A DNA stretch of 64,000 bases from the NCBI GenBank assembly GCA_963820315.1, contig CAWFZK010000042.1, forward strand, positions 86,341 through 150,340, written 5' to 3'. Under the pieces are notes generated by a model, which was not told where the DNA came from, made no database searches, and was given only the letters and a program-made list of their open reading frames with translations. Within the stretch, counting starts at the first letter, position 1; every line of letters starts with the position of its first letter. Below, piece by piece: positions 9,413-16,890 of this stretch. The position numbers and the translations under genes were made by a program. The DNA is from JACVRW01 sp963820315. GTDB taxonomy: Bacteria; Actinomycetota; Thermoleophilia; Solirubrobacterales; Thermoleophilaceae.

Positions 9413-10334
9413 CCCCCCAGCCGAGGTCGGCCGCGGCAGCCCGCACCGCCACCCGCAGCGCCCTGACGGAAGGACGCTCGGCGTCGGCGGTGCGGGTCGC
9501 CATGAAGATCGTCCGGTGGAGTGAGCCCTCGGCAATCTCCCTGACGGCGACGCCGGGCTGAGTCTCGGGGGCGACGAGCTCCGGCAACAGCGTCACGGCC
9601 CGCCCGCCGCCAACCAGGGCGAGGCTCGTGACGCTGTCGTTGGTGCGGTGGCGGATGTCCGGATCGAAGCCGCCGAGCTCGCGGCAGGTCCTGATCACGA
9701 TCTCCTCCCAGCCCGTGTCGGGATGGCCGGTCGTCCAGGCCTCGCCTGCGAGCTCGCCGAGCGCGACCGCGCGCCGGCGGCGTCGGGCGGCGGGGTGGGA
9801 CTCCGGAAGCACCAGCCGCACGGGATCGAGGTGCAGGTCCTCGCGCGTGACGCCGGCGGGGCGCGACAGCGGCTGGTGCTGCCACTCGTCGGCCAGGACG
9901 AGGTCGACGTCGCCGAGCGCGAGCGCCGGCAGCGACTCCTCGGGCTCCGCCTCGACGAGCTCGCAGCGCAGTCTCGGGGCCTCGCGCGCGAGGGCCTGCA
10001 TTGCCGGCACGGCGAGCGCGAGCGCGGTCGACTGGAACGTCGCGATGCGGCCGCGGCCGGCCACGTCGCCGGCCGCCGCGGCGAGCTCCGCCTGGGCCAG
10101 CTCGGCGCGCTCGAGCAGAGCGCCGGCATGCCCGACGAGCACGAGCGCGGCATCGGTCAGCCGCACACCTCGGCCCGCCGGCTCGAGCAGCTCCACGCCC
10201 GCCTCGCGCTCGAGGACGCCCAGCTGCTGCGAGACCGCCGACGGCGTGAACTGCAGGGCGTCGGCGACCGCGGCGATCGTGCCGCGCGCGTGCAGCTCGT
10301 GGAGCAGCCGCAGCCGGTGCAGGTCGAGCGTCAC
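9348..10334 (-). CDS. LysR family transcriptional regulator
   Basis: 328 residues: N-terminal winged HTH (about 1-60, with HARGTIAAVADALQFTPSAV) followed by a two-lobed periplasmic-binding-like effector domain; about 30 residues longer than usual at the C-terminus, where it overlaps the 3' end of the MmpL gene by 65 bases on the opposite strand. It is divergent from the EamA exporter gene, 74 bases away, the classic LysR arrangement. The GTG start has no Shine-Dalgarno but a TAGCAT hexamer (minus strand) at 10344-10349, nine bases upstream. Likely regulates the neighbouring exporter/SDR pair and itself; the effector is unknown. Confidence 0.87.
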   Translation of the reverse strand: MTLDLHRLRLLHELHARGTIAAVADALQFTPSAVSQQLGVLEREAGVELLEPAGRGVRLTDAALVLVGHAGALLERAELAQAELAAAAGDVAGRGRIATFQSTALALAVPAMQALAREAPRLRCELVEAEPEESLPALALGDVDLVLADEWQHQPLSRPAGVTREDLHLDPVRLVLPESHPAARRRRRAVALGELAGEAWTTGHPDTGWEEIVIRTCRELGGFDPDIRHRTNDSVTSLALVGGGRAVTLLPELVAPETQPGVAVREIAEGSLHRTIFMATRTADAERPSVRALRVAVRAAAADLGWGVRPSPPRAASGASRSTPRPRR

Positions 10335-10408
10335 CCAGAAGCGATGCTACTGAATCATCGTTAGAAACGTGAGTTGCTCCTAATGGCTTCCGGCGCCACC
10401 ATCGCGCC

Positions 10409-11305
10409 ATGCCAGCAATCGGGATCATCGCCTGCCTCGCCTCCGCGGCCGCGTTCGGCGCCATGGGGGTCTTCGGAAAGCTCGCCTACGACGAGGGCGC
10501 GACCGTCGGCACCCTGCTCGCCACGCGCTTCGTCCTGGCGGCCGCGCTGTTCTGGCTGTTCGTCGCCTGGTCCGGGGGCGCGCGCGTCCTGCGCGGCCTC
10601 TCCGCCCGCGACGTCGGGATCGCGCTCGCGCTCGGAGCCATCGGCTACGGAGCCCAGGCGGGCGGCTACTTCGCGGCGCTCGAGCGTCTCGACGCGTCGC
10701 TGCTGTCGCTACTCGTGTACACGTTCCCGGTCATGGTCACGGTGACCGCCATCGCGCTCGGGCGCGAGCGCGCCAACCGCCGCACCGCGGGGGCGCTGGC
10801 GCTCGCCTCGTCCGGGCTCGTCCTGGTCCTGGCCGGCGCGGCAGCGGGCGCGCTCGACCCGGTCGGCACCGCGCTCGGGCTCGGCGCGGCCGTCGTCTAC
10901 ACCGGCTACATCCTGATCTCGGAGGGCGTCGCCCTGCGCGTGCGGCCGCTCGCGCTCAGCACGCTCGTCTGCACGGGCGCGGCCGCCACGCTGACGGTCG
11001 CCGGGCTCGCCGGCGGCGACCTCGACCCGGGGGGCGTCAGCGCCACCGGCTTCGTCTGGCTCGCGGGCCTCGCGCTCGTCTCGACGGTCGCAGCAGTAAC
11101 GCTCTTCTTCGCCGGGCTGCGGCGCGTGGGACCGAGCGCCGCCTCGATCCTGTCGACGCTCGAGCCGGTGGTGACCGTCGCCCTCGCGTTCGCGATCTTC
11201 GGCGAGTCGCTCGGGCCCGCGCAGCTGGCAGGCGGCGCGCTCGTGCTGATGGCCGTGATCGCCGTCCGAGCTCCCACCCGCCGGCCGCTGGAGGTGGCCG
11301 CATGA
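10409..11305 (+). CDS. DMT superfamily (EamA) transporter
   Basis: 298 residues made of about ten hydrophobic helices in two EamA repeats, a short loop structure and little soluble sequence, as in drug/metabolite exporters of amino acids, purines or similar small molecules. The ATG at 10409 has CACCAT six bases upstream instead of a Shine-Dalgarno. Divergent LysR gene upstream and a 4-base overlap (ATGA) with the downstream SDR gene indicate a small LysR-controlled operon. Substrate cannot be assigned. Confidence 0.88.
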   Translation: MPAIGIIACLASAAAFGAMGVFGKLAYDEGATVGTLLATRFVLAAALFWLFVAWSGGARVLRGLSARDVGIALALGAIGYGAQAGGYFAALERLDASLLSLLVYTFPVMVTVTAIALGRERANRRTAGALALASSGLVLVLAGAAAGALDPVGTALGLGAAVVYTGYILISEGVALRVRPLALSTLVCTGAAATLTVAGLAGGDLDPGGVSATGFVWLAGLALVSTVAAVTLFFAGLRRVGPSAASILSTLEPVVTVALAFAIFGESLGPAQLAGGALVLMAVIAVRAPTRRPLEVAA

Positions 11306-12219
11306 GCGGGCCGCTCGATGGCAAGGTCGCGCTCGTCGCGGGCGCCACGCGCGGGGCCGGGCGCGGCACCGCCGTCGCGCTCGGCGAGGCCGGCGCCACG
11401 GTCTACTGCACGGGGCGCAGCACGCGCGAGCAGCGCTCGGAATACGACCGGCCGGAGACGATCGAGGAGACCGCCGAGCTCGTCGAGGCCGCCGGCGGCA
11501 CCGGCATCGCCGTGCAGGTCGACCATCTCGTGCCTGCCGAGGTCGCCGCGCTCGTCGAGCGGATCGAGCGCGAGCAGGGTCGCCTGGACGTGCTCGTCAA
11601 CGACATCTGGGGCGCCGAGCAGCTGTTCGAGTGGGACAAGCCGCTCTGGGAGCACGACCTGGACAGGGGGTTGCGCACCCTGCGGCTGGCGGTCGACACG
11701 CACCTGATCACGAGCCACTTCGCGCTGTCGCTGCTGATCCGCGCGCCCGGCGGGCTCGTCGTCGAGATGACCGACGGGACGCGCGAGTACAACGAGGCGA
11801 ACTACCGCGTGTCCGCCTACTACGACCTCGCCAAGGCGTCGGTGCTGCGGCTCGCGTTCGCCCAGGCCCAGGAGCTCGCACCGCACGGCTGCACCGCCGT
11901 TGCGCTCACGCCCGGCTGGCTGCGCTCGGAGATGATGCTCGAGATCTACGGCGTGACGGAGGACAACTGGCGCGAGGCCACCGGCGGCAATGGGCACTTC
12001 GCCGCGATCTCGGAGAGCCCGCGCTTCGTGGGGCGTGCGGTGGCGGCGCTCGCCGCCGACCCGGAGCTCCAGACGCGCAACGGCGGATCCTTCTCGTCGG
12101 GCGGGCTCGCACGCGAGTACGGCTTCACCGACGTCGACGGCTCACAACCGGACTGCTGGCGCTACCTGGTCGAGGTGCAGGACAGGGGGCTGCCGGCCGA
12201 CCCCAGCGGCTATCGCTGA
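11302..12219 (+). CDS. SDR family NAD(P)-dependent oxidoreductase
   Basis: 305 residues with a Rossmann start: glycine-rich loop GATRGAGRG (14-22), the acidic DVLVND region and an active-site YDLAK (Tyr174, Lys178). The canonical NNAG after beta-4 is replaced by NDIWG. The C-terminal extension after ~270 is longer than in the minimal family. It oxidises or reduces an alcohol/carbonyl using NAD(P)H in the cytoplasm. Overlaps the exporter by 4 bases, so the pair may process and export the same compound; this is inference. Confidence 0.88.
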   Translation: MSGPLDGKVALVAGATRGAGRGTAVALGEAGATVYCTGRSTREQRSEYDRPETIEETAELVEAAGGTGIAVQVDHLVPAEVAALVERIEREQGRLDVLVNDIWGAEQLFEWDKPLWEHDLDRGLRTLRLAVDTHLITSHFALSLLIRAPGGLVVEMTDGTREYNEANYRVSAYYDLAKASVLRLAFAQAQELAPHGCTAVALTPGWLRSEMMLEIYGVTEDNWREATGGNGHFAAISESPRFVGRAVAALAADPELQTRNGGSFSSGGLAREYGFTDVDGSQPDCWRYLVEVQDRGLPADPSGYR

Positions 12220-12241
12220 GGGCCGGCCGGCACGGCGGAGG

Positions 12242-12670
12242 TCAGACGAGCGCCTCCTGGCGCACCTGCGTGAGGCGGAAATGGTTGCCCGACGGGTCGC
12301 GGAACCCGGAGTCGATCCCGTAGGGACGCTCCTCGGGCTCTTCGACGAACTCGAGGCCGCGCTTCTTCAGCGCCTCGACGTCCGCCTGGATGTCGTCGGT
12401 GGTGAGGAAGACGGTGCCCGCGAAGCCCTTGGCCATCAGCTCCCGCACCTCCTTCTGTGTCTCGGGGTCCATCACCGGCGGGCCGGGGATCGCCATCAGC
12501 ACGATGGCGATGTCCTCCTGGCCGCGCGGGCCGACGGTCAGCCAGCGGAAGTCGCCCATCTCGGGGAAGGTCGCGTCCACGCGCACCTCCATGCCGAGCT
12601 TCTCGGTATAGAAGGCAAGCGCCTCGTCCTGGTCATGGACCCACAGCTGAGCGGTGCTGATCTTGATCAT
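12242..12670 (-). CDS. VOC family (glyoxalase/dioxygenase-fold) protein
   Basis: 142 residues with the paired beta-alpha-beta-beta-beta modules of the vicinal oxygen chelate fold: opening AQLWVHDQDEALAFYTEKLG and closing GFRDPSGNHFRLTQ. Family members are metal-dependent lyases, dioxygenases, resistance proteins or simple ligand binders, so the substrate is open. Encoded just after an AraC-type gene on the same strand; its Shine-Dalgarno AGGAG lies in the 3' arm of a perfect 10-bp inverted repeat (12673-12712) that begins right after the AraC stop codon, suggesting strict translational coupling. Confidence 0.88.
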   Translation of the reverse strand: MIKISTAQLWVHDQDEALAFYTEKLGMEVRVDATFPEMGDFRWLTVGPRGQEDIAIVLMAIPGPPVMDPETQKEVRELMAKGFAGTVFLTTDDIQADVEALKKRGLEFVEEPEERPYGIDSGFRDPSGNHFRLTQVRQEALV

Positions 12671-12672
12671 CC

Positions 12673-12712
12673 CGTGTCTCCTTGGGGGTGGAAGTGACTG
12701 GCAGGAGACACG
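12673..12712 (-). promoter_or_regulatory. SD-sequestering hairpin between AraC and VOC genes
   Basis: Perfect 10-bp inverted repeat, CGTGTCTCCT (12673-12682 on the plus strand) and AGGAGACACG (12703-12712), with a 20-base loop. On the minus-strand transcript the 5' arm starts on the base after the AraC stop codon (12713-12715) and the 3' arm contains the VOC gene Shine-Dalgarno AGGAG (plus-strand 12678-12682), 7 bases before its ATG. Confidence 0.65.
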
Positions 12713-13153
12713 CTACGGAGCGCGGCCGTCCACGTCTTCTCGAAACGTGCGGTGTTGCGGGCGCCCGTACGCGCGCAGCACGCAGCTCGGCAGCTGGGCG
12801 CGCTGGATCGCGGGCGGAAAGCGGGCCCGATAGGCCGTTGGAGACTCGCCGAAGGTGCCGGTGAAGCTCGTCGTGAACGAGCCGAGGCTCTGAAGCCCCA
12901 CCGCGAGGCAGATGTCCGTGACCGAGCGATCCGTGTTGCGCAGCAGCGCGGCCGCCCGCTCGAGCCGGCGCGTGAGCAGATAGGCGTGCGGCGTCTCCCC
13001 GAACACGCGCCGGAACTCGCGGCTGAAATGCGCCCGCGAGAGGCCGGCGGCGCGCGCCATGTCGTCCACGTCGAGCGGCTCGAAGTAGCGCGCGTCGGCG
13101 AGGTCCTTGGCGCGCAGGAGGTGGCGAGCGGGCGGGACGAAGCTCTGGGCCAT
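12713..13153 (-). CDS. AraC family HTH transcriptional regulator (single-domain)
   Basis: 146 residues consisting almost only of the two-HTH AraC DNA-binding domain (LDVDDMARAAGLSRAHFSRE, then second HTH with DICLAVGLQSLGSFTTSF and FGESPTAYR), preceded by ~30 residues and followed by a short arginine-rich tail. It lacks the usual N-terminal effector domain. Its stop codon is immediately followed by the hairpin that controls the VOC gene, so regulator and VOC protein are made together. A TATCGT hexamer (minus strand, 13165-13170) lies 11 bases before the ATG. Confidence 0.87.
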   Translation of the reverse strand: MAQSFVPPARHLLRAKDLADARYFEPLDVDDMARAAGLSRAHFSREFRRVFGETPHAYLLTRRLERAAALLRNTDRSVTDICLAVGLQSLGSFTTSFTGTFGESPTAYRARFPPAIQRAQLPSCVLRAYGRPQHRTFREDVDGRAP

Positions 13154-13197
13154 CCGTCCGCCCGACGATAGAGGCGCGCGCTGCGCCGGCGGCGGAA

Positions 13198-13491
13198 CTA
13201 GGCCTTCGAGCGCTTGCGTGCGCCCTTGCGACTCGCGGTACTGCGCTTCTTCGCCTTGGCGCGCCGGGTCCGCGCCGCCTTCTTCGCCGCGGTCTTGCGA
13301 TCACCACGGCGGAGGTGACCACGCAGCTCGGTCACACCCGCGTCGAGGCGCTCGACGGTGTCACGCAGCCGCTTCGGCGCGCGGCCGCTCTTCGCCTCTC
13401 CGGGCAGTTCCGTCAGCTCGCGGGCGACCTTCTTGCGCACGCCGCTTGAGCGCAAGCGGCGGTAGAGCTTCTTGTCCTTGACCTTCGCCAT
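13198..13491 (-). CDS. Small highly basic protein with a histone-H1-like Lys/Arg/Ala tail
   Basis: 97 residues; the N-terminal half is helical and charged (KLYRRLRSSGVRKKVARELTEL), and the C-terminal ~40 residues consist almost only of Lys, Arg, Ala and Ser (KKAARTRRAKAKKRS). No known catalytic motif. Such tails bind DNA or RNA non-specifically in bacterial histone-like proteins; a nucleoid or ribosome-associated role is inference. A GAGGA sequence precedes the ATG. Stands alone between the AraC gene and a divergent nucleotidyltransferase gene. Confidence 0.65.
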   Translation of the reverse strand: MAKVKDKKLYRRLRSSGVRKKVARELTELPGEAKSGRAPKRLRDTVERLDAGVTELRGHLRRGDRKTAAKKAARTRRAKAKKRSTASRKGARKRSKA

Positions 13492-13609
13492 CGTGGTCCT
13501 CGCTTTCGGGTCCCCCGTGGCTACCCGGCGCGGCTCAAATGAAGCAGCGACGCAGCGAGTCCAGGTGCGCGCTCTCCGGACCCGCGGAGGCGCGGCGTAG
13601 GCTGCGGCG

Positions 13610-14350
13610 ATGCGCTCCCTGCCCGCAGCGGTCGCACGAGTGGCGAGCGAGCTCGCCGGACTGCCGGGTGCGGTCGCCGTGGCACTGGGCGGCTCGCGGG
13701 CGACGGGGACTCACCGCCCCGACAGCGACTGGGACCTCGGCGTCTACTACCGAGACTCGCTCGATCCCGAGGCCGTCCGAGCGCTCGGGCACCCCGGCTA
13801 CGTGTCGGATCTGGGCGAGTGGGGGCCGATCGTCAACGGCGGCGCCTGGCTGACCGTCGACGGCATCGCGATCGACGTGCTCTTCCGCGACCTCGGCGTG
13901 GTCGAGCGCTGGCTTGACGATGCCGAGCGGGGCCGCTTCGAGGTGCTCCTTCAGAACGGCTACATCGTCGGCGCGCCGACCTACGTCCCCGTCGGCGAGC
14001 TTGCGATCAACCGGCCGCTGAGCGGCGAGCTGCCGCGGCCGGATTACCCCGAGCCGCTTGCGGACGCGGCCGTCGAACGCTGGCGCGGGCGGGCCTCGGT
14101 GTCGCTCATGTTCGCGCGCATGCACGCCGGCGCCGCGGACCGGGTGTGCTGCGCGGGCATGCTCGCCGGGGCGGTCCTCTGCGAGGCCCACGCGCGGCTC
14201 GCCGCGCGAGGCGAGTGGGTGCTGAACGAGAAGCGCCTCGTCGAGCGCGCCGGGCTGGACGAGGTGCAACCGCTGCTGGGTGAGCGGGGCGCCGAGGCTG
14301 TCGACGCGGTCGCTGCCGCGCTGGGGGTCGAGCCGCTAAGCGTGCGCTAG
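13610..14350 (+). CDS. Nucleotidyltransferase-fold protein (MNT/aminoglycoside type)
   Basis: 246 residues with the signature GGSRATG (27-33) followed by SDWDLG (39-44; Asp40 and Asp42 are the metal pair) and a third acidic position in the IAIDVLF strand. The C-terminal half is helical. The family transfers a nucleotide to an antibiotic, protein or RNA end; which one is not visible. No Shine-Dalgarno: TAGGCT at 13598-13603 is six bases before the ATG, so the transcript is probably leaderless. The stop shares CTAG with the convergent TfoX-like gene. Confidence 0.82.
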   Translation: MRSLPAAVARVASELAGLPGAVAVALGGSRATGTHRPDSDWDLGVYYRDSLDPEAVRALGHPGYVSDLGEWGPIVNGGAWLTVDGIAIDVLFRDLGVVERWLDDAERGRFEVLLQNGYIVGAPTYVPVGELAINRPLSGELPRPDYPEPLADAAVERWRGRASVSLMFARMHAGAADRVCCAGMLAGAVLCEAHARLAARGEWVLNEKRLVERAGLDEVQPLLGERGAEAVDAVAAALGVEPLSVR

Positions 14351-14682
14351 CTCTTCGGCGGGAGCGAGGCCGCGAAGCGCGTGCCGCGACTCACCCAGGC
14401 GGCGAGCTCGCGCTTGCGGCCGAGCTCCTCCGGAGCGACGAACACCCAGCCCTTCATCTGCCGGCTGCCCATCTCCATCGGGCTCGTGCCGGGCCGCTCG
14501 AGGGCCTCGTCGAACGCGTCGGGGCCGACCCGCACGAGCAGCCCGCCACGCGACGAGACCGCGACGGCGAGGTTGCCGTGTAGGAGAAAGGACAGGCCGC
14601 CGAACATGCGCTGCTCTGTCAGCCCCGCCTCGCCGGCGAGGAGGTCACGCACGCGCTCCGCGAGCCGCTCGTCGTAGGCCAC
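14347..14682 (-). CDS. TfoX N-terminal domain protein
   Basis: 111 residues matching the TfoX/Sxy N-domain pattern: YDERLAERVRDLLAGE, then RMFGGLSFLLHGNLAV and GWVFV near the end. In gamma-proteobacteria the domain belongs to a competence regulator; stand-alone copies in actinobacteria have no proven role. GTG at 14682 is chosen because TAGCGT (minus strand, 14690-14695) lies seven bases upstream, a leaderless-promoter pattern, and it gives the usual family start (AYDE). Longer upstream frames are shadow sequence of the TetR gene. Confidence 0.8.
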   Translation of the reverse strand: MAYDERLAERVRDLLAGEAGLTEQRMFGGLSFLLHGNLAVAVSSRGGLLVRVGPDAFDEALERPGTSPMEMGSRQMKGWVFVAPEELGRKRELAAWVSRGTRFAASLPPKS

Positions 14683-14704
14683 GTCCCGAACGCTAGCGCC
14701 GCGC

Positions 14705-15373
14705 TCAGACCGCCAGCGACTCGATCCGCGCGCTGATCGCCCGCTCGGCGCGGTCGAAGACGGCCGGGTCGTGCATGAGCTGGAAGTGCTGGTGGGCGGC
14801 CGCGCCGAGGGCATCGAGCTCGAACGCGATCTGCTCTTCCTCGACCGTCGGATCGATGTCGCCCGCCTCCTGCGCCTTGCGGACCTCGCGCGTGAGAAAC
14901 GCCAGGAACTCGCGCGCGTCCTGCGTGACCACCTCGCGCACCTTGCTGTCCGGCCGGCCGTCGAACTCCGCCTTGACCGAGTGGAAGAAGCAGCCACCCG
15001 CGAAGACCTGGTCGCGGTAGTACTGCAGCCAGTCGTGCAGCAGCGCCTCGAGCCGGGCGCGGCCGCGCGGCAGATGGCGGGACGGCTTGACGACGCGATC
15101 GACGAAGCGCCTGCGCGCCGCATCGATCGTCGCGAGCTGGAGCTCCTCCTTCGAGCCGAAGTGCGCGAACAGGCCGCTCTTGCTCATCCCGAGCTCGGAC
15201 GCGAGCGTCCCGATCGTCAGGCCCTCGAGCCCGTTGACGGATGCCAGGTCGGCGGCGGCCTGCAGGATCGACTCGCGCGTCCGGTTGCCGCGCCGGCGGC
15301 GGCCGTCGGCATGCTCGCCGACCGCGTCCGGGTCGGCGACCGCCAGCGTCTCGAGATCGTCGGGCGTGGTCAT
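14705..15373 (-). CDS. TetR/AcrR family transcriptional repressor
   Basis: 222 residues from the ATG at 15373: HTH in the first 80 residues (RESILQAAADLAS...MSKSGLFAHFGSKEEL) and a helical ligand domain with DQVFAGGCFFHSVKAEF, the TetR_C pattern of AcrR relatives that sense lipophilic compounds. A longer frame to 15469 exists but runs across the operator region and is rejected. Divergent from the SGNH hydrolase, with two near-identical palindromes (15391-15402, 15418-15429) in between; it probably represses itself and the hydrolase. Confidence 0.87.
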   Translation of the reverse strand: MTTPDDLETLAVADPDAVGEHADGRRRRGNRTRESILQAAADLASVNGLEGLTIGTLASELGMSKSGLFAHFGSKEELQLATIDAARRRFVDRVVKPSRHLPRGRARLEALLHDWLQYYRDQVFAGGCFFHSVKAEFDGRPDSKVREVVTQDAREFLAFLTREVRKAQEAGDIDPTVEEEQIAFELDALGAAAHQHFQLMHDPAVFDRAERAISARIESLAV

Positions 15374-15390
15374 TTCGTGAAGAAAGTAGC

Positions 15391-15429
15391 ACGACCGTTC
15401 GTACTGTGCTACAAAGTACGACCGATCGT
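15391..15429. promoter_or_regulatory. Paired TetR operator sites
   Basis: Two copies of the dyad ACGACCGNTCGT at 15391-15402 and 15418-15429, centres 27 bp apart, in the gap between the divergent TetR and hydrolase genes. The first lies inside a larger perfect repeat GTAGCAC-N13-GTGCTAC, the second in AAAGTACGA...TCGTGCTTT. Location and symmetry fit TetR dimer binding. Confidence 0.65.
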
Positions 15430-15467
15430 GCTTTTTGTTTGCACACCCGAAGGAGCGCAGGAAGGAC

Positions 15468-16148
15468 ATGACCTACCTCACGCGCGAGCCCCACGTACTG
15501 CCGTTCACCCACCACGTGCCGATGTTGCGGGGCGCGCCCTGGCGGCGCATCGCCGTGCTCGGCGACAGCATCGCCGAGGGGGTGCGCGAGCCGCATGACG
15601 GCTTCCGCGACCTCTCCTGGATCGAGCGCATCGTCGAGCCGCTCGCCGCGGTCGCGCCCGGCCTGACGGTGATGAACCTGGGGCAGCGCGACCTGCGCGC
15701 GGCCGAGGTGCGCGAGCTGCAGCTGCCGGCGGCGCTCCGCTTCCGGCCCGACCTGGCCATCGTCGCGGCCGGCGGCAACGACGCGCTGCGGCGCTCGTTC
15801 TCGCCCGAGCGCGTGGCGGACGAGCTGGACGCGATCGTGGCCCCGCTGCGCGAGGCGGGCGCCGACCTCCTGATGCTCGAGCTGATGGACATCGTCGCGT
15901 CCGGGCTGATCCCGCCAGAGCACGCGGCCGCACTCGACGAGCGGATGAGCGGACTGGCGCAGGCAACACGCGAGGTCGCCGCACGCCACGGCGCGATGCT
16001 CGTTGAGATGCGCGGACACCCGATTTCCGCCGATCAGGGCGTGTACGCGAGCGACCGGCTGCACCTGAACGCCCGCGGGCACGCGATCGTCGCGAGCGAG
16101 GCGATCAAGGTGATGGGCGACTCCCTGCACGCGAGGGTCGCGGCATGA
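15468..16148 (+). CDS. SGNH/GDSL hydrolase family protein
   Basis: 226 residues with the SGNH blocks: GDS in VLGDSIAEG (Ser34), GGND in the middle and the catalytic pair in SDRLHLN (Asp196, His199). The family hydrolyses ester bonds of lipids, acyl groups or glycans. No signal peptide is visible, so it is likely cytoplasmic. ATG at 15468 is preferred (GGAAGG five bases upstream). Probably controlled by the divergent TetR through the operators upstream; the substrate may resemble the TetR ligand. Confidence 0.87.
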   Translation: MTYLTREPHVLPFTHHVPMLRGAPWRRIAVLGDSIAEGVREPHDGFRDLSWIERIVEPLAAVAPGLTVMNLGQRDLRAAEVRELQLPAALRFRPDLAIVAAGGNDALRRSFSPERVADELDAIVAPLREAGADLLMLELMDIVASGLIPPEHAAALDERMSGLAQATREVAARHGAMLVEMRGHPISADQGVYASDRLHLNARGHAIVASEAIKVMGDSLHARVAA

Positions 16149-16260
16149 GCGTCTCGCGCCTCGTCCCGGAGCTGACGATCGAGCTCTCGCTGGAGGAGAT
16201 CCTCGAGGACCTCTGCTGGCCGAACCCGCCGCCCGGGCGCTGGCGCCTGGACGCCGGCGG

Positions 16261-16848
16261 CTACCCCCCGAACGGGCGCCCGACCGTGAGCGCGCGCCGA
16301 AGCGGCTCGTCGAGATCGAGGAAGCGTTCGTCCGGCTCGACGCCCAGGGCGTCCAGCATCGTGCTGTAGAAGCAGCGTGCGGAGGCGGCGGCCACGACGT
16401 CGAGGACGTCGCGGTCGCTGAGGCCGAGCGCGCGCAGCCGATCGACGTCCTCCCGAGTCACAGTGGTGGCGTCGCCGGCGACCTTCTCAGCGAGGTCCAT
16501 GACGGCGACGTCGACCTCGTCGAGGCCCGCGTGGCGGTGGTCGGCGACGACGTCGAGCAGCTGCTCGTCGGACATGAACCGGTCCGCGAGCACCGAGCCG
16601 TGCGCGAGCGCGCAGTACGAGGACCGCAGCCGGCGCGCGGCCGCGAGCGTCACCAGCTCGTAGCGGCGCAGGTCCATGTCGCCCTTGACAGCGTCCAGCA
16701 GTCCCCGCCAGGCGGCGTATAGCTCGGGGTGGAGCGAGAACGCGCGCGTGTAGTTGGGCACCCGACCCTGCGCGTCGCGATCGGCGTCGTAGAGCTGCAC
16801 GACCGGCTCCGGAGCGCCGGACTCTGGAACGGTCTCGATGAAGGTCAT
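16261..16848 (-). CDS. Carboxymuconolactone decarboxylase/AhpD-like (peroxidase-related) protein
   Basis: 195 residues with the AhpD-like core: ELVTLAAARR helix (from Glu64) followed by SSYCALAHG, giving Cys79 and His83 of the C-x-x-x-H motif. The first cysteine of the AhpD CxxC pair is absent (Ser in its place), so a thiol-disulfide relay like AhpD is unlikely; peroxidase-related CMD proteins share this form. Trimeric/hexameric oxidative-stress enzymes are the nearest known relatives. TAGGCT (minus strand, 16855-16860) sits six bases before the ATG with no Shine-Dalgarno: likely leaderless. Confidence 0.83.
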   Translation of the reverse strand: MTFIETVPESGAPEPVVQLYDADRDAQGRVPNYTRAFSLHPELYAAWRGLLDAVKGDMDLRRYELVTLAAARRLRSSYCALAHGSVLADRFMSDEQLLDVVADHRHAGLDEVDVAVMDLAEKVAGDATTVTREDVDRLRALGLSDRDVLDVVAAASARCFYSTMLDALGVEPDERFLDLDEPLRRALTVGRPFGG

Positions 16849-16890
16849 CGCTGGAGCCTACGTCCGGGCGGCCCGCGAGCATGCCCCCGT

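Noticed and set aside
14619..16130. 503-residue minus-strand frame across TetR and hydrolase genes
   Set aside because: Shadow of two opposed genes; contains parts of TetR in the wrong frame.
16145..16369. 74-residue frame overlapping the SGNH hydrolase stop (ATGA)
   Set aside because: The first ~40 residues (LTIELSLEEILEDLCWP) look plausible, but the rest is low-complexity and runs antisense into the AhpD-like gene; too weak to call, perhaps a truncated gene.
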